Assembly (NCBI GenBank): GCA_037892935.1
Contig: JAYXKI010000003.1
Coordinates: forward strand, 1,736,001-1,800,000
From: Phlebopus portentosus
Taxonomy: Eukaryota; Basidiomycota; Agaricomycetes; Boletales; Boletinellaceae
DNA length: 64,000 bases
Reading direction: 5' to 3'
Shown piece after piece: positions 32,948 to 43,878 of the stretch. The notes under the pieces are model-generated. The model was not told the DNA's origin and did not search any database. It saw nothing but the letters and a program-made list of their open reading frames with translations. Each line of letters opens with the position of its first letter. The first letter of the stretch is position 1. A program made the position numbers and the translations under genes.

Positions 32948-35900
32948 CTATGCTGCTCGGGACGTTGAGCCCAAAGCGCCGCTATCCATTTGCAACTTGA
33001 AAAGCAATGCCTTCATCTCATCCACGTCACTCTTGAAAACATTCCCACTTCCACTAGCATTTGGCATTTGTCCTGGCATCTTAGAAAGCGGTGTCCCACC
33101 ACCATCCGCACTTGTTTGTCTATTGTCATCATCTGCAAGCCATTTATCTAGCTGCATCGTAATTTGCCGAGCTTTCAGACGGAAGTGGGTACGAATGACC
33201 TCTCCGAAAGGTTCCGGAGGGTACTTGAGGTTGGCAAGCATCTTGAAAGAGACCATTATTAACAGATGTTATCGTGAGTCTTAGAGACAATATCTCACCG
33301 CCGTATTGACAACCATTCGTCGCACATTAGCAGAGTCTACGTTTAATATGTTAATAGACTTTAACATGAGTAAGGATAAGGTCAGCATAACTTACAAGCT
33401 TTCGACGCAGGAGTGCCTGCCATACCAGACCACCCAGGCTCATTGAGATAAGGCTCGTCACAAAGGATCATCGACTGAATCGAGACGAGAACCTAAGACT
33501 CATAGTTAGCTAGAGCACTTACTAGAAGAATGTTGCACGCACTTGTAATAGAGTAGATTTTCCGGCAACCCAGCCAGGACCAGTCCAAGTGCCGAGCAGA
33601 GATAGACAAACTTTCCCATCCTAAATAGTTAAGTGCGTTCAATACTCAAAAAAAGAAGCACACAAATATCGGGAAACTTACGGCATATAAGTTAGGATTG
33701 AAACGGTATTTGCCGCCGTTAGTCTGGGGCGGAGTCAGCACGAGCTCGGAAGAGGCAGAGTTGTAGTACGCACTGTTATGTATCTAATGCTTGGAGGCGA
33801 CTGGTTGTAGCTTGAACCAAGGAAAATATCAAATAAAAAGCTGCTCGAAACTTAGCTACTACGTAACACAGACGATTATCAAACAGCTCACCATCCGTTC
33901 TGATATCTAGACCGAATATAAATTGTGAGTAAAAAAGTATGGGAGCAAAAGCGGAGAGCTTTACGGAGTCCCCTCGGGCCCAATGATAAGGGCCTTGATT
34001 ACATCCACTCTTCCTTCATCTACCCGAAGGAAGATCGAGGAATCCCAGGCAACAGGCAAATTCGTAGTCAGGACGGCCAGCTGTAAAGAAATACCTTCAG
34101 CGAGCGCCGGATTCATGTACACAAATTAAATCATACCTCTTTAGCAATCGCTAATGCTCGCTTTGGTATGTCTGCATTTGCAAGCATCCTGGCTTCCTGA
34201 TTGAAATAATGCTTGAAGGATGGTGAGTACTCATCATCGATTTTCGTGCCTTCGGACGGAGGTATGGTAAGATCACAATATTCGAACCGGACCCGAGTCG
34301 CCCATTGCATATAAATTTTCTGCAATTCTTCGTCCGTCATACCGGCATTCAGCTCCTGTTCAACACCGATAGAAGTAGTCGCATCTGCGATAGATGTCGG
34401 CACTTTCGGAAGCGAAGCCTTCAATCGCTGCAGGAATGCACCGCCCTTTGTTTCTCGAAGACTCCTGTCGATCGCAGAGGCAGTCGCAATAATTCGGTGG
34501 CAAAATTCAAGTAGCTTTCTGTTCTCGTGGGATGCAGCGGGGTCTATCCCGTTGATGGCAGGAGCTTTACCCTTACCCTTTCCGTTTGCATCTGTTCCGG
34601 TCAAGCGTTTCTGTTCTTCAGTCATTTCCTCTTTAGGCTGCTCCACGCCTCTGGGACCTTCCAAGCCCTTCATTGCCGCAGTTGCCTGGATGACGATAGC
34701 TTCAAGAAGCTCACGCGGACCAGAAGAGCCCTCATAGATGATTGTTCTCTCGCGAATTTGGGAACGCCCTCCGACTTTCTTTGTATTCACAGCTTTGATC
34801 GAGGAGACGACCATAATTGGCATGGCCATCATGCTGGCAAGGGATTCGTGGTTCGAGATGGTCTAATAATACTTGTGTAAGCGAAGACCTGGCAAGCACG
34901 CCAGTACTCACCTCAAGCCACTCAAATAACTCAAAGTATAGAACGTTACGATCCGACATGTCCGAGAGCGAATCATTGCGTAGAAGCGTACTACTAACGT
35001 AGTTGAATCTACGACGCAAATGTGCCAATGTCGTTGGATGAGGCAAGAAATCGCTTGTTTTTCCTCCGCCTTCTCGATGCAGGTTAGGCAAGAATTCTCG
35101 GACTTCTTTGAGGAGGTTCCCGACTTTAAGGTCCTTCGAAGATTGAATGGCAAGAGCTTGAAGCTGTCCTGAGTTCTGAAATAAAGAGTAAGTCGCCGGT
35201 TAATGGGACGGATTGGAACTCCGTACGTCTTCTCGGCCGTTACCAGCGTAACCGATACCCGCAGCCTTTGGCTTCTTTCCCTTTGAGGGAGGTGACCCAT
35301 AATAGATATCATCATCCTCATCTGGGTCAGGTACTGGAGTCGAAGGAGTAGACACCTTGCGTTTCTTAGAGTTACCGGTTCGACTAGCTGCGAAACTGGC
35401 GTCTCCAATCTGCTCGGCGAATATCTGCTCAAGCATCAGGAGCCCGACACCGAGGATCACTCCTTGCAAATTCGCACAGTGAAACAGCGGGTTTTCGTCA
35501 AGTGTCAGCTTCCCACTCTGGTCTCGCGATGCTGTGACTCGTTCTCCACAAGCAAGGCAGAAAGTGGAGGAGCATTTCCGACACTTCTGTCGAACAATTC
35601 CTTGAGGTGCTGGATATACGTAGAAAACTCAGGCTATAAAACTAAGCGTCAGAGCTGTGCTGATACTGCGCAGGCTTGTGGCTGATCATACATAAATAGC
35701 GAAAAAGTCAGCCTTAGCTCTGGGAATTGAGTATCCACATTCCTCTGGACACGCGCATACACCCTCGCTTAGACCGGCATAAATACCGAACAAGAAAGAT
35801 TGTTCGCTGCCTTCAGGGCAGCCTTTCATCCACTGCCCTTGAGTTAACAACTTGAGCGGCTCAGCTACGCCAGGGATGAAGATGGATTCTGGTTCTTCTT

Positions 35901-36505
35901 CCACTTCTATGACCTCTTCCTTACGGTCCTTCGAGAAAAATATTCCTAATAAACTTTGTCAAGCACTATACATACCAAGATATAGATCGAACATACCAGC
36001 GTAGGGATCAGCGGACGCAGTGGTAAATGGCTTAGGATCCCCATAGTCTGAGTCGTAGTCGATATACTCGTCTTCTATTCACGTACTATCAACGAGGGGA
36101 CATCGAACTTAGAAATTTGAAGTGACTCACCATCATCATCCTCGTTCAGATCGATATCACTGCCTGTCTCTGCATCAGAGTTGTCCTCTTCAGGAGTCTG
36201 CACGCCAACAAGATTCATAATCTAGGACACAATAGCCTCCGTCCACACTTACGATCATCCTGGGACGTTCAGCGCGTCCCGAAGGCTTCGCAGCTGTATC
36301 GGAAGGTTGCACGTCATCATCCATAACGTCCGCGAACTCGCCATCAAATATTTTCTCCGCCGCACGCATAACGTCTTTGTACTTTCTCAACGCCGCACGC
36401 GCCTGAGCTGCCGTCGCGCCCTATACTCCGTAGTAAGCCACCAAACGATCGGTACAATACCTGTTCACGAACCATTTCCACGATCTGAGCGACCTCTTTC
36501 TCCAT
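32948..36505 (-). CDS. Large E2 ubiquitin-conjugating protein (BIRC6-like UBC) with N-terminal UBA and cysteine motifs
   Basis: The ATG at 36505 starts a gene with about 14 exons and roughly 950 residues. N-terminus: a UBA-like helix bundle across the first intron (AQIVEMVREQ joined to GATAAQARAALRKYKDVM). Then come acidic linkers and a cysteine region near 35500-35830: EGVCACPEECGYSIPR followed by CSSTFCLACGE with a later HCANL, resembling an IBR-type zinc finger. Then a Ser/Pro-rich nuclear-type stretch (GNSKKRKVSTPS), a helical middle region and the C-terminal UBC fold. The UBC fold has [20 protein letters not shown] (catalytic Cys), STLLQVLVSIQSMIL and EPYLNEPGW. The extended UBC with this signature is that of BIRC6/UBE2O-type giant E2s. 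It would charge ubiquitin and may self-supply substrate binding. It is divergent from the PMP47 gene across 293 bases. Confidence 0.86.
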
Positions 36506-36798
36506 CGTGGTTGGGGTGATGGACGGTGCTCGACGATGATGGTAGGAGCACAGCAGGGAGGCGCTAGTCGACGGTCAGTCACTATGAAGACCAGGCCAGT
36601 ATGTACGTAAATGCCACGCGCGAGCAGAATCGACGCGCCGGCGGTAAACAAACAACAACAATCACCTCAACGACCCTCCAGATGAACGTGATATTCGCTC
36701 AGACGTTTTCCGTTCCGTATCACCAGGTTACAGGCATATATGGACAATATTGCACTTTGTCTCCTTCCACCAAGATCTCACAGTAAAAGGCCGTAAAC

Positions 36799-38227
36799 AT
36801 GTCTAGCGATTCCCTTATTCACGCCTTAGCTGGCTCTGTCGGCGGCATCGTCGCGATGTCGGCTACATAGTAAGAGCCCTTCACTGGAAATCCAAGCAGA
36901 GTTCCTGAGAGAAGTCATAGCCCGTTAATCTTCCTATCGACACGAGCAGCTGTGGAAACAAGCAAGGAGAAGAAGGCCAGCTCGCTCCTCTGCATAGTTG
37001 CGCTTGCATACATGCTGACACGCAATTCCCATAGTCAACGTACCAAGCTGTCATTGACATAATAAAACGCGAAGGCATCACCGGACTTTACGATGGCCTC
37101 AATTCTAGCTTGCTTGGAATTTCTGTCACTAATGGGTAACCACATCTGAGTGTATTGCTCGCGTCTTGATCTAACGTTGGTTTCAGAGTGTACTACTTCT
37201 TCTACGAGCGGAGTCGTGATATCATTCTCAAGTCACGACCGGGAAGCAAAGCACTAAGCACTCCAGAATCTATGCTCATTGGTCTTATAGCTGGCAAGTT
37301 TATGCATCTTACTAACTCTTCTGCCTTTGAGAATCTGCAAATACTTACTACATACACGAAGGTTCCGCAACGACCATCATAAGCAACCCAATATGGGTCA
37401 TCCAGACCTCCCAGACGGTCCAGACAATGTCACTCTCTGACAAACCTTCTTCCCCAGCCAAGGGAAAGACGTCAGTAACGAAGAAACTCAGCTTCACAGA
37501 GACAATCAGCCAAATCCTACGAAAAGGGGGGATTCAAGAATTCTGGAGAGGAATCGGACCGGCCCTGGTGCTGGTCGTAAACCCAGTGCTGCAGTACACG
37601 GTATTCGAGCAGCTGAAGAACCTCCTTGTCAAACGCCGGACTGCGAGGTTGAGAGCGGCTGGAAACAAGGCTGCCGTAGCGACGCTCACGGATATTGATT
37701 TTTTCTTCCTTGGTGCACTTTCAAAACTCGGTAGGAGCTTTCAGTGTTCGGCGCCTCATTCCTTTTGTTCACTGAGCTCGTTTTCTCTAGTCGCCACGAG
37801 TATAACCTACCCATATATGTAAGTGTGCTCTTCCGTTCCTTCCTCCTCACCTTCCACCAGCTCATATCTGCCTTTCTCCAGTGTAGTAAAGTCTCGTCTC
37901 CAAGCCGGCTCCGCCGCCGCATCGCGCTATAAATCCTCACTAGACGGCATCCTCACCGTCATTCGCGAGGAGGGCATCGAAGGCCTCTACAAAGGCATCG
38001 GCAGCAAAATCGTCCAGAGCGTCCTCACTGCTGCGATCTTGTTCGCGTGTCAGAGGAGGATATACGAGGTTGTTAAACGGGTGCGTCGCTTTACATGATA
38101 GAATGTCTGATACTCTCCCACTGATTGATCGATTCTTCTTTTTTGTCTTCTGCTCAATGATGCTCTTCTGCGAACCGACTGGACACAGACGGTCACCACT
38201 GTGGCGGCTCCGAAAGCGAAAGCATAA
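36799..38227 (+). CDS. Peroxisomal adenine-nucleotide carrier (PMP47/ANT1 type, mitochondrial-carrier family)
   Basis: Seven or so exons from the ATG at 36799 to the stop at 38227 give about 340 residues. Three carrier repeats are visible. Repeat 1: HALAGSVGGIVAMSATYPL and AVIDIIKREGITGLYDGL. Repeat 2: SATTIISNPIWVIQTS then ILRKGGIQEFWRGIGPALVLVVNP. Repeat 3: ATSITYPYIVVKSRLQAG then VIREEGIEGLYKGIGSKIVQS. The NPIWV motif and YPL start are typical of PMP47/Ant1/SLC25A17. That carrier exchanges ATP for AMP and related cofactors across the peroxisomal membrane, feeding beta-oxidation. A Lys/Ala tail ends the protein. Exon ends are approximate, but the repeat order leaves little doubt about the family. 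Confidence 0.9.
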
Positions 38228-38653
38228 CGTGCTACCTTCAACAACTCGTTCAACTGTTCCGTAATTGATAGGAGAAGCGAAGCAATATAAACAGATTTTA
38301 ATCTCAACTCAAGATTGCTTAACATGAACACAGTATCAACTTCCGAAAGATAAGGCAGGCTATACCCAAAGCCACCCATCAAGTCTTGAATGCTCGAGTC
38401 CAATCTGAGTACACGTAACCCAACCCATCTTTCAAATCTGAGACTGAGAAAAGCAGACTTCCCAAAGCAAAATAACATTCAATCAAAGCCTTGATATACA
38501 TGTGCCCCATGATCTTCCAAGTCCGCTATACGCGGGCCGAAGAAGCCTTGATCATTGCCTGCTATGCAGTATCATGGGGTTCCTCGTACCACAGACTACA
38601 GGAACATCATATCGTGGAATACAGAAAAATTGATTTTCCTGCAATACACATAC
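38228..38653. other. Intergenic, carrier gene to MITE
   Basis: About 425 bases downstream of the carrier gene contain its 3' UTR. No gene or repeat was recognised before the inverted repeat at 38654. Confidence 0.45.
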
Positions 38654-38770
38654 TACAGGTGGGTACCAAAATTCTGTGTATCACGTGATAAATATTTGAG
38701 CTGACGCGTACGGTGAGGGTGAGGGAATGTTGTCGTCACGTGATGCACAGAATTTTGGTACCCACCTGTA
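38654..38770. mobile_element. MITE with 35-bp terminal inverted repeats and TA flanks (Tc1/mariner-like)
   Basis: The left arm at 38654-38688 and right arm at 38736-38770 are reverse complements over 35 bases with one mismatch. A 47-base centre, including gtgagggtgaggg, separates them. If the dinucleotide TA is taken as the duplicated target, the arms begin CAGGTGGGTACCAAAATTC. That is the layout of a non-autonomous Tc1/mariner-type miniature element. There is no coding capacity. The inner ends of the arms carry the palindrome atCACGTGat. The element sits 32 bases upstream of a tRNA gene. Transcribed, it would fold into a long hairpin. Confidence 0.88.
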
Positions 38771-38802
38771 TATAATTGACGCGATCAAAGGCGGTCCTTA
38801 TT

Positions 38803-38896
38803 GCCCCCATAGCTCAGTGGTAGAGCGCGCCACTCGTACGTGAAGTCTTTGCACAAAGACATGGTGAGGTCGGTTGTTCAATCCAGCCTGAGGGCA
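38803..38896 (+). tRNA. tRNA-Thr (anticodon CGT) with a 22-base intron
   Basis: The cloverleaf can be drawn in full. Acceptor gcccccA pairs with tgagggc (one C-A mismatch at pair 5-68). The D arm is gctcagtggtagagc. The anticodon stem cgcca pairs with tggtg, and the loop ct-CGT-a is interrupted after position 37 by an intron at about 38839-38860. The T arm is ggttg-ttcaatc-cagcc, with discriminator A. The A and B boxes match eukaryotic Pol III promoters. The mismatch could be a sequence error or a real weak pair. Confidence 0.9.
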
Positions 38897-40200
38897 TTTT
38901 TCCATTTTGCAGCGATCCCGTCGCAAGTGTATGTATTTGTATGTGTACTAACTATTGTGTATTGTACGCCTACTGTAATAGCCTATCCCCTTCTCACACT
39001 ACATACAGAATATTGCCAGCACAATACTGTAAGTACATATCTCAACTCTTTCGACTACTTCTCGTCTTGTGTGCATCTCCCAGGTTACTCATCTTAACAT
39101 TATCCTCATGGCATTTCCTCCCATACTGATGAGCTGGCTGGCATGGACCATGGTAGTGATAGTAGCAGTGGTACCGAACCAATAATATGGTATTGTATTC
39201 ATCATCAACACACGTCTCGAAAACCTATTCATCGGAATTCAGGACGGTTGAAACGGAAAAGAAAGAAGAAGAATAGAGAGACACAATCAGTTGGAAGTCG
39301 AATTCGAATAACAAGAACCCAGAAAGAACAATAAATACCGAAAAAGGGTGGGGAGCCTTAATCGACGCTGAACCGCGCTTACTAGAACTACTACTACTTA
39401 CTATAAGCAGGTCAGCGAGGGGCAGAGGTAAGTAAGTAAGTACACGCGAGAAAGTCGGGCGGGAAAGAGTAAAGAAGGGCGAACGGGGCTCCCTATAAAA
39501 AAAAGGCTCCACCTCTCTTTCCACTCAGCATCCACGCAAAGAATTTTCTCTTCCATCAAAAAAGAAAAGGAAAAAATAAACGGAACGCAATAAAGACATT
39601 TCAAAAAGACACAATCACAATCGTAGTCGCTTGACGAGAAAGAAAAGAAAAGAAAAGAAAAAGGGGGCAAACGATAAAGGAGAGTGGGAAGCACGACTGA
39701 CAAACAGTGTGCAAAATATTTCAAACGACACCAAAGAAAGAAAACCCTTCGGCAAAAAAACCTTTGGGATATCGGGTAGGATGGGATGGAGCGCGGGCTA
39801 GTGAAACATGAACGAACGAAAAATATACGTTCTCTTCGAAGGGGAGAAGGGGGTGGAGGAGGAAGTTAAGCTTGAAGGCATTAGTGTCCAATCCGAGCGG
39901 AGCGAGGGGGGGCACGCCAGGGTAGTACATGCAGATGAAAGGAGGGGAAACCGAAAAACCGAACGCGAACAGGAATAAGAGGGATGAGCGGGACGTGAGC
40001 ACGTCATGTGGGTATAAGCACCATCAAGGTGTACCAAGAAAAAACACAAAACCATTTCATTTGAACCCCGGAACGAAATTGAGACGCAAGACCACGAACG
40101 AGATAGGAGGAGCGGGAAGCGGGACCTGAGACCGAGATTACGAACGAAGAGAGACGGAGAGAGGAATTGATTCCTCGAAGTTTCATTTTATTTTTAACCT
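38897..40200. other. 1.3-kb gene-free, low-complexity region
   Basis: This stretch lies between the tRNA and the stop of the OPY2-like gene and should include that gene's 3' UTR. It is strongly purine-rich on the plus strand from 39240 onwards, with agtaagtaagtaagtac near 39428 and aaagaaaagaaaagaaaag near 39642. No coding sequence was supported. Long minus-strand frames are Phe/Ser/Leu-rich translations of this composition. Confidence 0.5.
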
Positions 40201-42495
40201 TCACTTCGACACTCCAAAGCTCCCTCGTCCCTCATCGAAATTCAACGGGAAGGCGCTCAAGTCCGCCGTAAGCGCAAGCGTATCCAGACTCGCTCGCTGC
40301 CTCCCCTTCAGCGTCCCGTCCCCATTCAGATTGTTCGACGCAGCGCTCGGGGGCGGTTTGTTCGCGCTCGTGTTCCTACTTCTCTGCGGTGCATCCACTT
40401 TCGAGTTCGAATTTGTGTTGGTGCTGGTGTTGGTATTAGAGATGGTGGAGGGGACAGACGCCTGCGTCTGCTGCTCTTTCGCTCCCTGTCCGTCGTCAAT
40501 CCGGAAATCATACCCTTCGATCCCAGTCGACGCGCTACTCAGGCCCTGGACTTGTCTCTTCGTCTGCTCTTCCTTCTCCCCTTTCTGGTTCTGGTTCTGA
40601 ACCTGACTCTGGTTTTGATTTATTTGTTTCGGCAGAGGCGGTACAGGTGGGACGCTTCCAACGCCTCCAACAGCGGTTTGCGTCGCAAGCGGCGACGACG
40701 GTGAGCGCAGCGGACGGTTCGCAATCGGACTCGGCGGGACGAACGTGAAGCTCTCGAGTAACGAGTCCGCACCAGCACTCATCACGCTCGCCTCGCTCAC
40801 ACGGCGAGAATGCAAGTACGCAGGATTCGGGCTTCCTCCGACTGAAGAGCCCGAACTCGACGAAGTGATAGAATGATGCGAAGACGTGCCTGGCATGGGT
40901 AAGCCGGACGCAGCAGCCCTGGCGCGCGCAGCTGCGAGCGCCTGTGCCTGCTGCTGTTGCAAGACGCGATCATCCTGCGAGTGGAGAGGTCCCGAGGTGG
41001 GCGTGACCAATCTCGCGCTCGTCAAACGGTTATTCGCGCTTCCTGTAGAGTTGAGTCGTACGACCGTCGCGCCACCGATCTCCGCACCGATAATCGACGT
41101 TGCCTGTGTAAGCGTGCTCAACGGGCGGCCAGAAGCAGGCGAGTCGTCACTGTCCTGCTCGTCAGCGCGGTGCCTTGGGTATTGGTGATTTGGCGAGGCA
41201 GTCGAAGGGATGGGAATAGGCGTTGTTCCTCCGAATGTTGTTGTTGTATTGCCAGTGTGCAGACGAGACGAGTGCTCATCACCGAACGGGTTGCGTTGTG
41301 GGTGGTATTCGATCTCCTGTCCCTCCGCGTCGCTCTCGCTCACACTCACAGCATCAGTAGGCCCAAACGACGACTGTGCCAAGGGCGAGCGAGCTGGTAG
41401 TCCCTTTGACATTCGCGACGCCATAGCCGGTTTCAAACTCTGGCCACCAGATGAAGAAGGCATCGGCGTGCCGGGTGCCGTACCCTGGACAGAGACAACT
41501 TCAGCCTTGAGAACATTGACACGCCCTGCATTCGTGACGATCTGCGGTGCCTCATAAAGCACATCAGATGCAAAGCTTCCAGATGTCATAACCGAGTCGC
41601 GAGATGAGAAGCCCGACAGACCGGACACCTGTGACTGCGCATAATGAGCATTCGGCGGCCGGAAGGAGTCCTTCGAAACATTGACATGCTCGAGGTTGAG
41701 GCCAGATGAGAGCGGGCCGAAGTGCAAGCCAAGGTCGGGCGAACGAGCAGGACGAGCGGGCGCCGAAGATGATGCGCCGGAAGATGGGCTGTCTGAAGCG
41801 GGGCTGTGCGGGGGTGATGAAACGGACCCGTGAGGGACGAGCGCAATGGGGATAACGTTTGTCGACTGGGTACTCGCCGACGTCGTCTGGATCGAATGCG
41901 TGTCGTTGAACGGGTTGCTCTGGACGGATCCACGGTTCGAAGGATGAGAGTTCTGGGAAGGCGGGCCGCCCGCAGCAGCCTGCGGATCGAGGTTGATCGT
42001 CGAATTGCTCATCACGGAGTACATCCGAACTGATTCGGGCTCGTGAGGCGATGGCGATGGCGAACGCGGCTTCTCGACTGGGTCTGGACGACTGAGAACG
42101 GCTTCTGCGCGTGCGGGAACGTCGGGTTTGGGTTCAACTGCAGGCTGGTCGCGCGTTTTTTCTGCGCGCAAGCGGCGACGACAATAGAACAACAGAGCGA
42201 CGGATGCTGCCAGCAGGACAAGAGCACCAACGACGGCGCCGGCAATTGCTCCACCGCTCACACCGCCCGACTTGCCTGAGCTGCTAGTATCGGCTGCAGA
42301 AACGCAGGACGCTGATGGGCAGGCATCACAGGCTCTGTTGTCGAAAACGTGAATAAACGTATATTCTCATGACTGAGAAAAGGGGTACCTAGAAGTGATA
42401 ATGCATTGAAAACCTACGCCACAGCTGCATGCAGGAGCATCATCTGGGCATTCGACACAGCGGCGATGAAGGAAAATGTCGTCGTGGAGATGCAT
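40201..42495 (-). CDS. OPY2: OPY2-like single-pass membrane anchor of HOG/filamentation signalling
   Basis: Two exons (42389-42495 and 40201-42334) join in frame to 746 residues. The short extracellular N-terminus is cysteine-rich (CVECPDDAPACSCGVGFQC, then CDACPSASC), which is the Opy2 pattern (PF09463). It has no obvious classical signal peptide. One transmembrane helix follows (AIAGAVVGALVLLAASVALLFYC) with an Arg stop-transfer cluster. The cytosolic tail of about 640 residues is Ser/Pro/Asn-rich with many SP and TP sites. It contains a mid segment FASDVLYEAPQIVTNAGRVNVL and a C-terminal PLNFDEGRGSFGVSK. In yeast, Opy2 anchors the Ste50-Ste11 complex at the membrane for osmostress and invasive-growth MAPK signalling. 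The gene is divergent from the CAF16-like gene across 311 bases. Confidence 0.85.
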
Positions 42496-42806
42496 TGTAT
42501 GTTGTGAGAGAGAGAGATGGATAGATACAAGGAACGTGTGAGTGGAATGAGGACAGCCGTGAAAGATGACGACGAGAAAGGATACGACTGTAGTGGGCTC
42601 GACCAGGTGCAGAGAGGAGGGGGATGAGGGGATGGATGAGGGAGAAGGGAATAGAGATGATGGTCCAGACCCAGTTGAGTCGGTCCCTCAGGGTCAACAG
42701 CAAATAAATAATTGTATTTTATTGTATTTTATTTTATCTGCACCGCCGATCTTCGATGATCATACGCTGATCATATCTATGATCCTCCTTCACTCCTTCA
42801 CTCATC
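42496..42806. promoter_or_regulatory. Divergent promoter region, OPY2-like and CAF16-like
   Basis: The 311 bases lie between the ATGs of two divergent genes. A repeated tgtattttattttat AT-rich block lies near 42714-42738, about 70-90 bases before the CAF16-like ATG, and could serve as its TATA region. A GA-rich stretch lies near 42610-42660. Confidence 0.45.
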
Positions 42807-43878
42807 ATGGCGAACAACCCAGTCTCCCATCATCCAAACGCCATCCAGATATCCAACCTCACATTCTCCCACTCTCCCGACTCTCTCCTCCCCGCTCTCC
42901 ACAACATATCCCTCACTCTTCCCCGCGGGTCGCGCACTCTCCTCATTGGCGCGAACGGCGCAGGCAAGTCTACCCTCCTCCAACTCCTCGCCGGCAAGCG
43001 TCTCCTCCCAAATTCTTCCTCCGTGCTCGTCCTCGGCGCAGACGTATTCACCCGCACGTCTGCACGCATAACGTTCCTCGGTACGGAGTGGGCCATGAAC
43101 CCCGTCGTCCGGGGTGACATATCCGTCAGCCACTTTCTTGATAGTGTCGGTGGGTATCGCCATCCTGAGCGCCGGGATCGGTTGTTGGATCTGTTGGATG
43201 TGGATCTGGATTGGCATATGCATAGGATAAGTGATGGGGAGAGGAGGAGGGTGCAGCTGGTCATGGGCCTCATGAACCCCTGGGACGTCCTCCTCCTCGA
43301 CGAAGTCACCGTGGATCTGGACGTCCTCGTCCGAGATGAACTACTCAAGTTCTTGAAGGAGGAGAGTGAGAGTCGGGGAGCGACCATTCTGTGTAAGTGT
43401 CGGAAAAGTTTTTTTTTTTTTTTGAAGTGAGTATATGCGCACTTACAAAACTCTCCATGTCCAGATGCGACGCATATATTCGACGGCCTCAATACCTTCC
43501 CAACACATATCATGCACATGCGTCTGGGCGAGATCGTCAGTGTTCCTCTAACCTGGCCTCTCACCTACCCACCCGACGTATCCCTCCTCACCGAGGACAG
43601 AAACTCCGTCCTCAACTCCGGCTCGACTCTTCACGCGACTGCCTTACAGTGGCTCAAGGAGGATCGCGAACACAGACGCGAGCTCGAAAGGAACGGGGAT
43701 CGAAAACTCCGTGGTGCACGACGACCAAAGGATAATAACGAGAAAGTGCCGATTGACGCGGAGTCGTTTTACCGCAAGTACGCGCGTTTTGTTCCAATTC
43801 AATTGGGCGCTGTTCACTTGCTGAAAATTCGTCGTTCTTTTGCTCTTTCATAGATATGATTATTCGAGACAGTATTAG
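42807..43878 (+). CDS. CAF16: CAF16-like cytosolic ABC ATPase (CCR4-NOT associated)
   Basis: Three exons (about 42807-43392, 43465-43780, 43854-43878) give about 310 residues. This is a single ABC domain without membrane helices. Walker A is GANGAGKST, the signature is ISDGERRRVQ (ISDGE in place of LSGGQ), Walker B is DVLLLDEVTVDLD and the switch His is in YATHIFDGL. The C-terminal portion has LTWPLTYPPDVSLLTE and a charged helix, ending KYDYSRQY. The DGE signature and DLD after Walker B are hallmarks of Caf16-type proteins, which in yeast associate with CCR4-NOT and Mediator/RNA polymerase II components. The intron after Walker B begins in a poly-T tract. The final exon is only about 25 bases. 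Confidence 0.9.

Noticed and set aside
38836..38900. Intron segment of the tRNA read as a small hairpin RNA
   Set aside because: It is fully explained as the 22-base intron of tRNA-Thr at the canonical position.
40886..41557. Overlapping plus-strand frames opposite the OPY2-like coding exon
   Set aside because: They are shadows of a long GC-rich coding exon. The minus-strand frame is open over 686 codons and carries the Opy2 features.
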